A stretch of DNA of 45,708 nucleotides, taken from positions 1 through 45,708 of the forward strand of contig JBKDBG010000116.1 in NCBI GenBank assembly GCA_046314755.1, given 5' to 3'. This DNA comes from UBA6183 sp046314755 (GTDB lineage: Bacteria > Bacteroidota > Bacteroidia > UKL13-3). The position numbers were made by a program, and so were the translations under genes. This document shows, in pieces, positions 31,004-40,772 of the stretch (position 1 is the first letter of the stretch; each line of letters begins with the position of its first letter). The notes beneath the pieces are model-generated. The model searched no databases. It saw only the letters and a program-made list of their open reading frames with translations, and had not been told where the DNA came from.

Positions 31004-33013
31004 ATGGCAACATCAACATTTGACGCAAAAACCCCTGAAGGAACATTAGAACAAAAATGGACCAAGTACAGGTCAACTGTTCCTTTGGTTAATCCTGCCA
31101 ACAAGCGTAACCTTGAAATAATTATTGTAGGTTCCGGCCTTGCAGGTGCATCAGCAGCAGCCTCACTTGCTGAGTTGGGATACAAAGTAAAAGTATTCTG
31201 CTTTCAAGATTCTGCGCGAAGAGCGCATAGTATTGCAGCACAAGGTGGTATTAACGCAGCCAAAAACTATCAAAATGATGGGGATAGTGTGTATCGCTTA
31301 TTTTATGATACCATTAAAGGTGGTGATTACCGTGCTCGTGAAGCCAATGTTTATCGCTTAGCTGAAGTGAGTGCAAACATCATTGACCAATGTGTAGCTC
31401 AAGGTGTTCCGTTTGCTCGTGAGTACGGAGGCATGTTGGACAACCGTTCATTTGGCGGTACTCAAGTAAAACGTACCTTTTATGCAGCGGGACAAACCGG
31501 ACAACAATTATTGTTGGGCGCTTACAGTGCCTTGCAACGCCAGGTTGGTTTAGGACAAGTAGAAATGCTTACCCGCCATGAGATGCTTGACATCGTGAAT
31601 ATTGATGGAAAATGTCGTGGTATCATTGCCCGTAACTTAGTTACAGGTGAACTTGAGCGCCATTTCGGCCATGCAGTATTATTATGCTCAGGCGGATACG
31701 GAAACGTATTTTTCTTATCAACCAATGCCATGGGCAGCAATGTAACAGCTGCATGGAAAGCACACAAAAGAGGTGCCTTCTTTGGCAATCCTTGCTTTAC
31801 ACAAATTCACCCTACTTGTATTCCTGTTTCAGGCGATCATCAATCAAAATTAACCTTAATGAGTGAGTCATTAAGAAATGATGGACGTATTTGGGTGCCG
31901 AAACGTAAAGAAGATGCTGAAGCAATTCGTGCCGGCAAATTGAATCCGAACGATCTTAAAGAAGAAGATAGAGATTATTACTTGGAAAGACGTTACCCTG
32001 CATTTGGTAACTTGGTTCCTCGCGATGTGGCATCACGCGCTGCAAAAGAGCGTTGTGACGCAGGCTATGGAGTGAATCAAACCGGTGAGGCAGTTTACCT
32101 TGACTTTGCTTTTAACATGAAGTATAAGTATGGTAAAAAAGAAGCAACTAAACGCGGTATTCAAAATCCAACCGAAGAACAACTTACCGAATTAGGAAAA
32201 GCTGTTGTGAAGGAACAGTATGGCAACTTGTTTGACATGTACCACCAAATTACTGGTGTTAATCCATACGAAAATCCAATGATGATTTATCCTGCGGTGC
32301 ATTACACCATGGGCGGACTTTGGGTTGATTACAACTTAATGACTACCGTACCTGGCTTATATGCTTTAGGGGAAGCCAACTTCTCTGATCATGGAGCAAA
32401 CCGTTTAGGTGCATCTGCTTTAATGCAAGGATTGGCCGATGGTTATTTTGTAATTCCTTACACCATTGGAGCCTACTTAAGCAACGAAATCAGAACTAAA
32501 CCTATTGATACCAATCACGAAGCATTTGTTCAAGCAGAAAACGAAGTAAAATCGCGTTTGGAAAAACTGATGAACATTAAAGGAACAAAATCGGTTGATT
32601 ATTTCCACAAACGTTTAGGCAAAATAATGTGGGATGAATGTGGTATGGCTAGAAATGCGGAAGGCTTAAAAAAAGCAATCAGCGAAATTCAAGCTTTGCG
32701 TAACGAATTCTGGAGAGATGTTCGTGTTCCGGGTGATTTAAATGAATTTAACCCTGAATTGGAAAAAGCAGGCAGAGTTGCCGATTTCTTAGAACTTGGC
32801 GAGTTAATGTGTCTTGATGCCTTAAACCGTAACGAAAGTTGTGGAGGTCACTTCCGTGAGGAGTACCAAACTGAAGAGGGTGAAGCGTTACGTGATGATG
32901 AAAATTTCAGCTATGTTGCCGCATGGGAAATGTCATCAGATGTAAATTGGACTTTACACAAAGAGGAGTTGAAATACGAAAACATCAAAATTGCTCAACG
33001 TTCTTACAAATAA
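31004..33013 (+). CDS. sdhA: Succinate dehydrogenase flavoprotein subunit
   Basis: The catalytic subunit, oxidising succinate to fumarate (or the reverse) with covalently bound FAD, on the cytoplasmic face of the inner membrane. 669 residues, usual for the Bacteroidota/epsilon-type enzyme. The dinucleotide-binding fold is IIVGSGLAGASAAASLAELG. The covalent-FAD His lies in RRAHSIAAQGGINAA (about residue 75). Active-site segments are FTQIHPTCIPVSGD and LVPRDVASRA, and DHGANRLGASALMQGLADG closes the FAD site. It is the second gene of sdhCAB; sdhB follows after 35 bp. Confidence 0.97.
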   Translation: MATSTFDAKTPEGTLEQKWTKYRSTVPLVNPANKRNLEIIIVGSGLAGASAAASLAELGYKVKVFCFQDSARRAHSIAAQGGINAAKNYQNDGDSVYRLFYDTIKGGDYRAREANVYRLAEVSANIIDQCVAQGVPFAREYGGMLDNRSFGGTQVKRTFYAAGQTGQQLLLGAYSALQRQVGLGQVEMLTRHEMLDIVNIDGKCRGIIARNLVTGELERHFGHAVLLCSGGYGNVFFLSTNAMGSNVTAAWKAHKRGAFFGNPCFTQIHPTCIPVSGDHQSKLTLMSESLRNDGRIWVPKRKEDAEAIRAGKLNPNDLKEEDRDYYLERRYPAFGNLVPRDVASRAAKERCDAGYGVNQTGEAVYLDFAFNMKYKYGKKEATKRGIQNPTEEQLTELGKAVVKEQYGNLFDMYHQITGVNPYENPMMIYPAVHYTMGGLWVDYNLMTTVPGLYALGEANFSDHGANRLGASALMQGLADGYFVIPYTIGAYLSNEIRTKPIDTNHEAFVQAENEVKSRLEKLMNIKGTKSVDYFHKRLGKIMWDECGMARNAEGLKKAISEIQALRNEFWRDVRVPGDLNEFNPELEKAGRVADFLELGELMCLDALNRNESCGGHFREEYQTEEGEALRDDENFSYVAAWEMSSDVNWTLHKEELKYENIKIAQRSYK

Positions 33014-33048
33014 TTTAACAGCATTAATCAACACAAAACATAACAACT

Positions 33049-33810
33049 ATGAGTGGAGATATGAACTTAACACTTAAAGTGTGGAGACAAAAAAACAAAA
33101 ATGACCGTGGCCGTTTTGAAACCTATCCGGTACAAAACGTATCACCCGATATGAGTTTTCTTGAGATGTTCGATGTATTAAACGAACGTTTAATTAACGA
33201 AGGAAAAGAGCCCGTTGCATTCGACCATGATTGTCGCGAAGGTATTTGCGGAATGTGCAGTATGTTTATTAATGGACGTCCGCACGGACCATTGCAAGGA
33301 GTTACTACCTGCCAATTGCACATGCGTTCTTTCAAAAATGGAGATACCATTGTGGTGGAGCCATGGAGAGCCAAAGCATTTCCTGTGATTAAAGATTTAG
33401 CAGTTGATCGCTCGGCATTTGACAGAATTATTTCTTCAGGTGGATTTATTTCGATAAACACTGGTAATGCGCAAGATGCAAACTCAACTCCAATTGGAAA
33501 AGAAGATGCCGATGAGGCTTTTGCTGCTGCAACTTGTATTGGCTGCGGAGCTTGCGTTGCAGCTTGTAAAAACGCTTCTGCCATGCTGTTTGTTTCGGCT
33601 AAAGTTTCACAGTTTGCTTTATTGCCACAAGGACAACCTGAACGCAATCAACGTGTATTAAACATGGTTGCACAAATGGATGCCGAAGGTTTTGGTTCTT
33701 GTACTAACACAGGTGCTTGTGAAGCTGAATGTCCTAAAGGAATTTCATTAAGCAACATTGCACGCATGAACCGCGACTTCCTGGTAGCTCAACTGGCTTC
33801 TAAAAACTAA
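33049..33810 (+). CDS. sdhB: Succinate dehydrogenase iron-sulfur subunit
   Basis: Carries electrons from FAD to the haem subunit through three clusters. The 2Fe-2S site is CREGICGMC plus a later Cys in VTTCQLH. The 4Fe-4S site is CIGCGACVAAC. The 3Fe-4S-type site is SCTNTGACEAECPKGI. 253 residues, normal for this type. The start MSGDMNLTLKVWRQK at 33049 is preferred, though the Met at codon 5 would also serve. Last gene of sdhCAB: a strong terminator begins 21 bp after its stop. A long antisense frame inside it (33123-33647) is coding shadow. Confidence 0.97.
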   Translation: MSGDMNLTLKVWRQKNKNDRGRFETYPVQNVSPDMSFLEMFDVLNERLINEGKEPVAFDHDCREGICGMCSMFINGRPHGPLQGVTTCQLHMRSFKNGDTIVVEPWRAKAFPVIKDLAVDRSAFDRIISSGGFISINTGNAQDANSTPIGKEDADEAFAAATCIGCGACVAACKNASAMLFVSAKVSQFALLPQGQPERNQRVLNMVAQMDAEGFGSCTNTGACEAECPKGISLSNIARMNRDFLVAQLASKN

Positions 33811-33831
33811 TTTTACTATACTTTTTTTCTG

Positions 33832-33865
33832 AAAATCCCGTTACCCAAGTAGCGGGATTTTTTTT
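33832..33865 (+). terminator. Rho-independent terminator of sdhCAB
   Basis: AAAATCCCG (33832-33840) and CGGGATTTT (33853-33861), extended by three further base pairs (one a G-U), with a 6-base loop and a run of eight T. A strong terminator directly after the operon. The 48 bases between it and the next ATG hold a near-match to the -7 element (TATCTTTA). Confidence 0.92.
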
Positions 33866-33913
33866 ATGCAACCTTGGCGCTAATTTCTTTATCTTTACAT
33901 CGTTATCGCAACT

Positions 33914-36577
33914 ATGCAACAACTCTATAAAATCACTTTAATTATCGGACTCGTCATGCTGTTATTGCCACAAGGCACTTATGCAACGCATTATCGTGCC
34001 GGTGAAATATTGTATGAACAGATTGTTGCACGCAGGTATAAAATTATTGCCATTTCATACACCGACCCTAACTCTTTGGCCGACCCGGCTACTGCTGAAT
34101 TGGAAATATCATTTGGTGATGGAACAAGTGAAGTACTGAGAAGAACGAGCCGAACCCTATTAAATTCAAGGGTAGTTCAAAATGTTTACATCACCACACA
34201 TGAATACCGAATTGGGGGAAATTACATCATTAGTTATGTTGATCAAAACCGGGTGAATGGAATTGTGAATGTAAACTTCGGTCGTACCGAATTTATTCCG
34301 TTTTATGTTCAAACCTTACTTTCCATCAATGAAAGTTTAGGATCTAATCGTTCACCAATCCTCACTAAATTTCCAATTGACAATGGTTGTATCAATAAAG
34401 ATTATTACCACAATCCTGCGGCATACGACCCCGATGGGGATAGTTTAACTTTTGAATTAACTGCTCCACGACAATCAGCAAGTGAGGAAGTTCCAAACTA
34501 TTCAACACCAATAGCAAATGATACTTTCGTTCTAGGATTAAATAACGGACAATTGTTTTGGAGGGCTCCTTTGGTTGAAGGAATTTATAATATTGCGATT
34601 ATCATTAGAGAATTTAGAAGAGGAAAGTTGATTGGGTATGTAACCCGTGATATGCAAATTTTTATTGACAAATGCGTAAACACACCGCCTGTGATGAATA
34701 GCATCGATGATGGTTGTGTTATTGTGGGTGATACCATTAAAAGATTAATTGCTGCGGCTGATGCTGAGGCGTTTCAAACGGTGAGTTTATTTGGTTTCGG
34801 AGGACCATTTGTAGTAAATAACAAAGCCTTTATCAACCCGAATCCTGCAAGTGGCGTTGGCTCGGTAAGCACTATGTTTTATTGGGCACCATCATGCAAC
34901 CAAATTCGCTACATGCCATGGCAAACTATTTTTGAAGCAAGAGATAATCAAATTGGTTCACCTGCAGTAAGTCAAAATTCATTTTTTGTAAAAGTAATCG
35001 GACCAAAAATTATTAATTTCAAAAGTAAACAAGTTGATAATGGATTTTTACTTTCGTGGAATAGAGATACTTGCCAACTGGCAGGAGAATATCGTATTTA
35101 CCGAAGGATTGACAGTAGTTTTTGGAATCCGGCAACTTGCCAAACCGGCATACCTGAATCAACCGGTTTTAAATTGATTGGAAGAGTAGCTACTTTAAAC
35201 AACCCGAATGTTTCAAGTTTTTATGATAACAACGGAGGTAAAGGATTATCGCCTTTGGTGAATTATTGCTATCGTATCATTGCTGTTTATCCGCCACGCA
35301 CAGATAATGGAGAAATTATTTTCTCTTATCCTTCGGAAAATATTGCCTCAGACGAAATTTGTGACAACATGATTGTGGTTTCACCGGCAATCACTAAAGT
35401 AAGTGTTTTGCAAACATCAAATACAAACGGTAAAATCAATGTGCGTTACATCAGACCGTATCAATTAGATACACAAGTTTATCAAGCACCTTATTTGGTT
35501 ACCATTAAAAGATTTACAGGAAGCGGAAATAAAATTGATTTGATTAATCAAACATTCAATACCTACAACGATATCACTGATTATTCATTTATTGATTCAT
35601 TGATTAATACACGCAATCAACAGTATATTTATCAAGTATATTTTTCGGCAAGAGTAAACGGTACGCAGCGCGTAATTGACTCAAGCATGACAGCCACCTC
35701 ATTACAAGCCACCATTTACAGTACTGATAGAACCAATATTCTTAGTTGGAATGCAAACGTTCCGTGGGTAAACGATTCGTTTGAAATATTCAGATTAAAC
35801 ACCCAAAATGTGTTTGAAAAAATTGCAGCCACCACAGCATCATCTTACGCAGATACCGGCTTAACCAATAACCAAAATTATTGTTATGTAATTCGTTCTT
35901 GGGGCTATTATCAAGAGAATAAGATCAAAAAAATTACCGATAATTTTTCGCAAGAAATTTGCGGTACCCCAATTGATACGGTTAGGCCTTGTGCACCACC
36001 TTTAGCTGTGTTATCACCATGTAATACCATTAATGATTTTACCAATAAACTAACTTGGACACCCAAACCAGCTTGTGCTCCTGATGTGGTAAAATACAAA
36101 GTGTACTACAAACAACTGGAAACAGATGATTACAGCTTGCTCACAGAATTATCCAACCTGCAATTCAGTTTTATTGATGATCGTGAACAACTCAAACAAT
36201 CCATAACAGGTTGTTATTATGTGGCGGGTGTTGACTCTGCAGGTAATGAAAGTTTCCCTACCAATGAAATTTGCATTGATAATTGTCCGAAATACGAAAT
36301 ACCAAATTTCTTTAGTCCGAATAATGACGCAAAAAATGATACCCTCTACCCTTTCCCGTATAGGTTTGTAAGCAACATTGACTTGGCTATTTACAACCGT
36401 TGGGGTATGGAGGTATATCGCACCACTGATATTGATATCAAGTGGAATGGTAATGATCAATCAACCGGTATGGCTTGTCCGGATGGCGTATACTTTTACA
36501 CGTGTGAAGTAAATGAAATATATTTGAGCGGACCAAGAAAAAGATTGATTAGAGGAACAATTCAAATTAGCAGATAA
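33914..36577 (+). CDS. Large surface protein with gliding-motility-associated (T9SS type B, CHU_C) C-terminal domain
   Basis: An 887-residue secreted protein. Signal peptide MQQLYKITLIIGLVMLLLPQGTYA, then ATHYRAGEILYEQI, the usual start of a family of large Bacteroidota surface proteins. Several beta-sandwich or Fn3-like segments follow, for example FKSKQVDNGFLLSWNRDTCQ, NILSWNANVPWVNDSFEIFR and KLTWTPKPACAPDVVKYKVY. The C-terminus is the CHU_C type B sorting domain: YEIPNFFSPNNDAKND, LAIYNRWGMEVYRT, WNGNDQSTGMACPDGVYFY and a final RGTIQISR. It should be attached to or released from the cell surface by the T9SS. Function beyond adhesion or gliding-related roles is unknown. Riboflavin synthase starts 5 bp later with no terminator between. 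Confidence 0.88.
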   Translation: MQQLYKITLIIGLVMLLLPQGTYATHYRAGEILYEQIVARRYKIIAISYTDPNSLADPATAELEISFGDGTSEVLRRTSRTLLNSRVVQNVYITTHEYRIGGNYIISYVDQNRVNGIVNVNFGRTEFIPFYVQTLLSINESLGSNRSPILTKFPIDNGCINKDYYHNPAAYDPDGDSLTFELTAPRQSASEEVPNYSTPIANDTFVLGLNNGQLFWRAPLVEGIYNIAIIIREFRRGKLIGYVTRDMQIFIDKCVNTPPVMNSIDDGCVIVGDTIKRLIAAADAEAFQTVSLFGFGGPFVVNNKAFINPNPASGVGSVSTMFYWAPSCNQIRYMPWQTIFEARDNQIGSPAVSQNSFFVKVIGPKIINFKSKQVDNGFLLSWNRDTCQLAGEYRIYRRIDSSFWNPATCQTGIPESTGFKLIGRVATLNNPNVSSFYDNNGGKGLSPLVNYCYRIIAVYPPRTDNGEIIFSYPSENIASDEICDNMIVVSPAITKVSVLQTSNTNGKINVRYIRPYQLDTQVYQAPYLVTIKRFTGSGNKIDLINQTFNTYNDITDYSFIDSLINTRNQQYIYQVYFSARVNGTQRVIDSSMTATSLQATIYSTDRTNILSWNANVPWVNDSFEIFRLNTQNVFEKIAATTASSYADTGLTNNQNYCYVIRSWGYYQENKIKKITDNFSQEICGTPIDTVRPCAPPLAVLSPCNTINDFTNKLTWTPKPACAPDVVKYKVYYKQLETDDYSLLTELSNLQFSFIDDREQLKQSITGCYYVAGVDSAGNESFPTNEICIDNCPKYEIPNFFSPNNDAKNDTLYPFPYRFVSNIDLAIYNRWGMEVYRTTDIDIKWNGNDQSTGMACPDGVYFYTCEVNEIYLSGPRKRLIRGTIQISR

Positions 36578-36582
36578 ATCAA

Positions 36583-37173
36583 GTGTTTACAGGAATAATT
36601 GAAACCATTGGGAAAATCACCCAAATAAAAAACGAAGGCAGTAATACGCACTTTACTTTAGCATCATCATTTACAGCTGAACTTAAAGTTGATCAAAGTG
36701 TGGCCCATAATGGAGTGTGCTTAACTGTGGTAAAGATTGAAGATAACCAATATACCGTAACCGCGATAAAAGAAACCTTAGAGCGCACTAACTTAGGCGA
36801 ATGGAAAATTGATGATGCGATTAATTTAGAAAGATGTATGCCTGCAAACGGCAGATTTGACGGACATATTGTACAAGGCCATGTTGATGATACTGCAGTG
36901 TGTAAAGAGGTGATTGATGAGAATGGAAGTTGGAAATTTTGGTTTGACATCAAACAAAAAGGGCAACTCAAATACATTGTTCAAAAAGGTTCGATTTGTA
37001 TTAATGGAATAAGTTTAACGGTAGTTGATGTAACGGAATCCGGATTTTCGGTAGCCATTATTCCATACACCTTTGAGCATACGAATTTACATGCTGTTAA
37101 GCCCGGTAATAAAGTAAACATTGAGTTTGATGTAATTGGAAAATACGTGGCTAAAATGCTTGGAAAACAATAA
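36583..37173 (+). CDS. ribE: Riboflavin synthase alpha subunit
   Basis: Dismutates two 6,7-dimethyl-8-ribityllumazine molecules to riboflavin. 196 residues made of two lumazine-binding repeats, each with the usual motifs: MFTGIIETIGKI and HNGVCLTVVKI in the first, GHIVQGHVDDTA linking, then INGISLTVVDVTES and VAIIPYTFEHTNL in the second. It starts with GTG at 36583, since the invariant MFTGIIE N-terminus begins there. Only 5 bp separate it from the surface-protein stop, so it is probably cotranscribed with it. The gene symbol in other genomes may be ribC. Its stop is 5 bp from the convergent amidohydrolase. Confidence 0.96.
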   Translation: MFTGIIETIGKITQIKNEGSNTHFTLASSFTAELKVDQSVAHNGVCLTVVKIEDNQYTVTAIKETLERTNLGEWKIDDAINLERCMPANGRFDGHIVQGHVDDTAVCKEVIDENGSWKFWFDIKQKGQLKYIVQKGSICINGISLTVVDVTESGFSVAIIPYTFEHTNLHAVKPGNKVNIEFDVIGKYVAKMLGKQ

Positions 37174-37178
37174 AACGA

Positions 37179-38369
37179 TTACGCCATTAATTGTTTGGCA
37201 GTAATCCATGCCATTAATCCCATACCAATAACCAAAGCACTTTCATCAATATTAAAAGTTGGTGTGTGCACACCGGAAGTTATTCCTAAACTTTCATTAC
37301 GCGTACCAAGTCGATAGAAGGTAGCAGGTACTTCTTGGCTGTAAAAAGCAAAATCTTCAGCAGCCATCCAAATATCTAAATCAACTACATTTTGTTCTCC
37401 TAAATATTCTACTGCGGCTAGTTTGGCCATTGCGGTTAGACCTTCATTATTCTTTAAAAACGGATAACCTTTCCTCACTTCAAATTCGCAAGAACCACCC
37501 ATTCCTTCTGCAATATGTTGTGCCATGTTCACCATTTTTTCATGCGCAACGGCTCTCCAATTTTCATCTAAGGTTCTGAATGTTCCTTCCAATTTTACTA
37601 CATCCGGAATTACGTTGGTTGCACCTTTCGCTTCCACCTTTCCAAAAGTTAATACCGATGGAATAATTGGGTTGGCATGACGGCTAACTAATTGTTGTAA
37701 GGATGTGATGATATGCGCTGAAATCAGAACAGGATCAATACACAAATGCGGCATAGCTCCATGGCCACCTTTGCCTTTAACCGTTACATAAAGTTCATCA
37801 GTTGAAGCCATGTATAAACCACTGCGAAAACCCACTTTTCCCGCAGGCAATAATGGCATTACATGTTGTCCTGTAATGGTTTTCACGTCCGGATTTTTTA
37901 ACACCCCTTCTTTGATTAACAAACTTGCACCGCCCGGTAATTTTTCTTCTCCGGGTTGAAAAATGAGTTTTATAGTTCCTTTAAGTTGGTGTTTAAGTTG
38001 AAACAATATTTTAGCCGCACCTAATAAACAGGCTGTATGCACATCATGACCGCAGGCATGCATTACTCCCTCTTGTTGCGATTTGTAATCAACTGAGTTT
38101 AATTCTACAATTGGCAATGCATCAATATCTGCACGTAAAGCTACGGTGTTGCTTTCAGGTTCATTACATTCAATTAAGGCAACCACACCTGTATTGGCCA
38201 TTACTTTAAAATTAGTAATGCCTATTTTTTGCAGTTGCTGTTGAATAAATTCAGAAGTTTTATACTCCACAAAACTCAACTCAGGATGTTGGTGAATGTG
38301 TCGTCTGATGGAAGTAATCTCTGCTAAATATTCATCAGCCAATGCTTTTATTTGATTGAGTATTGCCAT
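37179..38369 (-). CDS. M20D-family amidohydrolase (N-acyl-amino-acid hydrolase type)
   Basis: A cytosolic zinc or manganese carboxypeptidase-like amidohydrolase of the hippuricase/IAA-amino-acid hydrolase group, 396 residues. Metal and catalytic motifs: ALRADIDALPI, MHACGHDVHTACLLG, FQPGEEKLPGG, ITGQHVMPLLPAG and DIWMAAEDFAFYS. A lid or dimerisation domain sits between about 180 and 300 (GKGGHGAMPHLCIDPV). The substrate, an N-acyl or N-acetyl amino acid, cannot be fixed. It is the last gene of a DUF4296-mutS2-amidohydrolase unit, with 9 bp between it and mutS2. Confidence 0.93.
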   Translation of the reverse strand: MAILNQIKALADEYLAEITSIRRHIHQHPELSFVEYKTSEFIQQQLQKIGITNFKVMANTGVVALIECNEPESNTVALRADIDALPIVELNSVDYKSQQEGVMHACGHDVHTACLLGAAKILFQLKHQLKGTIKLIFQPGEEKLPGGASLLIKEGVLKNPDVKTITGQHVMPLLPAGKVGFRSGLYMASTDELYVTVKGKGGHGAMPHLCIDPVLISAHIITSLQQLVSRHANPIIPSVLTFGKVEAKGATNVIPDVVKLEGTFRTLDENWRAVAHEKMVNMAQHIAEGMGGSCEFEVRKGYPFLKNNEGLTAMAKLAAVEYLGEQNVVDLDIWMAAEDFAFYSQEVPATFYRLGTRNESLGITSGVHTPTFNIDESALVIGMGLMAWITAKQLMA

Positions 38370-38378
38370 ACGTTTTGT

Positions 38379-40772
38379 TTAATCTTTTAAGGTAACCAAA
38401 CTTATTCCGTCTCCGCCCATTTCAATATGCTCATCCGTTACGCGTACTACAAATTTGTGATTTTTAAGGTAATCTCTTACTAATTTTCTTAAAATACCAT
38501 ATCCTTTGCCGTGTAATATACGAACTTCCTTAAATCCGAGTAAAATGGCATCATCAATATATTCTTGCAAACGCTTCATCGCCTCATCGCCACGTGTTCC
38601 AATTAAATTTAATTGGGTTTGAAAGCCCTGCATTTTTACATTTAAATCGTAACCTTGATTAGCTACTCTAATGCTGCTGGCAGGTTTAGCACTCACCACA
38701 TGTAGTTTATTTAAATTTACCCAAGTACGCAAATCACCAAACGCAACCAATGCCTTATTTTTTTGTATTTCAATCACCTCCCCATCAACCGATTGGCCAT
38801 CTAATTGCACTGTTGCCCCAAGTTTTATTTCAGCATTTTCAAGTTTATTGGCAGGCACAACATGCGGTTTGGTTGGCTTTTCTTTTACAATGTCTTTTTT
38901 GAGTTGTTCCGAGCTTTCTTTGATTTCACCTCTCACCTTTTTAATCACCTCCGATTCGGCCTTCTTCTCTCTAATTTCTCTGATGGTATTTTCTATGGTG
39001 CTGTTGGCTTCGGAAATAATGGATAAAGCTTCTTGTTTAGCGGCATGAATCAGTTTTTTCCTGTTCTCTTCAATCTCCGTTTTTAATTTTTCGTACTCTG
39101 CTTGCAATGATTTAGCCTTGGCGTCTTTCTCTTCAAATCGTTTTTTCAATTCCGATACATGGGCCTTTTCTCTTTCCAAATCAATTAATAAATCATCCAC
39201 CCTGCGTTGCTTTTCACCTACCCTGTTTTTTGCATAATGTATGATATGCTCATGCAATCCTATTTTTTGTGCAATTTCAAAGGCATACGAACTTCCGGGC
39301 TGACCAATTTCCAATTGGTACAGCGGCTGCAAATGCTGCTGATCAAACAACATACGTGCGTTTTGTAAGCCATTGGTATTTCCTGCAAAAGTTTTTAAGT
39401 TGCTGTAATGTGTGTTCACAACCCCAAAGGCTTGCTTAATATTTAAGCGATTTAAAATGGCCTCGGCCAAAGGACCACCAAATTGAGGATCCGTTCCCGT
39501 GCCGAATTCATCAATCAAAAACAAGGTTTTGGCATCGGCAAATTCGGTAAAATATTTCATAAAGGTGAGGTGAGAACTGTACGTACTTAAATCATTTTCT
39601 ATGGACTGTTCATCACCAATATCAACCATTATTTCATTAAATACCGACATTTCCGAGTGACTTTTAGCCGGAATCAACAAACCGCATTGCAACATGTATT
39701 GCAGCAGGCCTACGGTTTTTAAAGCCACCGATTTTCCTCCGGCATTCGGACCTGATATCACCAAGATTCTTTTTTCTTTGGTAAGTTTTAGTGACAAGGG
39801 AACAACCGGTAAATTTTGTTGCTTGTGCGCTATAGCCAACAAGGGATGAGTGGCCTCTTGTAAATTCATCACCACTTGCTTGTGCAAAGCTGGTAAGTGT
39901 GCATTGGTTTCAATGGCAAACAATGCCTTAGCCCGAAGAAAATCAAGTATTCCCATGCGTTGCATATACTTTTCCATTTCGGGCAAAACGGGACGCAACT
40001 TATCGGTTAACTCAATGAGTATTTTTTCACGCTCGCGTTTGTAATGAATTTGCAACTCACGAATGAGGTTGTTGGTTTCGAAAATTTCAGCAGGTTCAAT
40101 GTACACGGTTTGTCCCGTTGCCGATTCATCGTGCACCAATCCTGTAATTTGTCTTTTATATTCAGCCAAAACCGGCAACACCAATCTTCCATCACGCACG
40201 GTAATTCCGCTACCAACCAACCAACCTTGCGATTGTGCCTTATCGTATAGTTGCTGAATGCGTTTTCGAACTTCTTTTTCTTTTTCCTGAATTTTAGCAG
40301 AAATCCTTCCTAACTCAGGAGAAGCATTCGGCTTTAAATTTCCTTCATGATCAAGTATGCGCTCAATGTGCTTTACAATTTGTTGGTTATAAATGATACC
40401 GGCAAATAATGCAGCCGTTTGCGGATAGCGTTCATTGCGGTCTTCAAAATATTTGCACAATTGGGCAAAGGTTTGCAACAACAATCTGATTTGGTGCAAT
40501 TCCGACTCCAACAAAAAGGTTCCTTCTACCGAAGCTTTGCGTAAATACGGTTCAATATTGTAATAATGCTCAGCAACAAAAGGCTGATCTTCGGTTAAAA
40601 TACGTTTAACTTCATGGGTTTGTTGCAGCATTTTTTCAACCACATCAAAACGAGTGGCCATGCGCATTTTTTGAACATACTCAGCCCCTTTCTCACTTAT
40701 ACATTTTGCAGTGAGTAAGTTTCTAATTTGATCAAACTCCAGTTTGTGTTCTATGTTGGCAGGATATGGCAT
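38379..40772 (-). CDS. mutS2: MutS2-family ATPase with C-terminal Smr domain
   Basis: A 797-residue MutS2. Family members suppress recombination or, in some bacteria, rescue collided ribosomes. N-terminal clamp and lever regions lie at about 1-310. The ATPase has Walker A ISGPNAGGKSVALKTVGLL (about 340) and Walker B LFLIDEFGTGTDP (about 420). A long charged coiled coil follows (about 510-640), then a KOW/SH3-like patch and the Smr domain (about 715-797). The Smr entry motif, usually LDLRG, reads LNLIGTR, while ILHGKGYGILR is kept. Asp and Arg of that motif are thus replaced, so nuclease activity is in doubt. The ATG overlaps the stop of the DUF4296 gene (TAATG), suggesting coupling. Confidence 0.95.
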   Translation of the reverse strand: MPYPANIEHKLEFDQIRNLLTAKCISEKGAEYVQKMRMATRFDVVEKMLQQTHEVKRILTEDQPFVAEHYYNIEPYLRKASVEGTFLLESELHQIRLLLQTFAQLCKYFEDRNERYPQTAALFAGIIYNQQIVKHIERILDHEGNLKPNASPELGRISAKIQEKEKEVRKRIQQLYDKAQSQGWLVGSGITVRDGRLVLPVLAEYKRQITGLVHDESATGQTVYIEPAEIFETNNLIRELQIHYKREREKILIELTDKLRPVLPEMEKYMQRMGILDFLRAKALFAIETNAHLPALHKQVVMNLQEATHPLLAIAHKQQNLPVVPLSLKLTKEKRILVISGPNAGGKSVALKTVGLLQYMLQCGLLIPAKSHSEMSVFNEIMVDIGDEQSIENDLSTYSSHLTFMKYFTEFADAKTLFLIDEFGTGTDPQFGGPLAEAILNRLNIKQAFGVVNTHYSNLKTFAGNTNGLQNARMLFDQQHLQPLYQLEIGQPGSSYAFEIAQKIGLHEHIIHYAKNRVGEKQRRVDDLLIDLEREKAHVSELKKRFEEKDAKAKSLQAEYEKLKTEIEENRKKLIHAAKQEALSIISEANSTIENTIREIREKKAESEVIKKVRGEIKESSEQLKKDIVKEKPTKPHVVPANKLENAEIKLGATVQLDGQSVDGEVIEIQKNKALVAFGDLRTWVNLNKLHVVSAKPASSIRVANQGYDLNVKMQGFQTQLNLIGTRGDEAMKRLQEYIDDAILLGFKEVRILHGKGYGILRKLVRDYLKNHKFVVRVTDEHIEMGGDGISLVTLKD

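Noticed and set aside
33123..33647. A 174-codon open frame on the minus strand inside sdhB
   Set aside because: It lies wholly within a conserved Fe-S protein gene, has no recognisable family and no start context. It is coding shadow.
38671..39048. A 125-codon plus-strand frame opposite mutS2
   Set aside because: Antisense to the coiled-coil region of mutS2; low-complexity Ser/Leu-rich translation typical of shadow frames.
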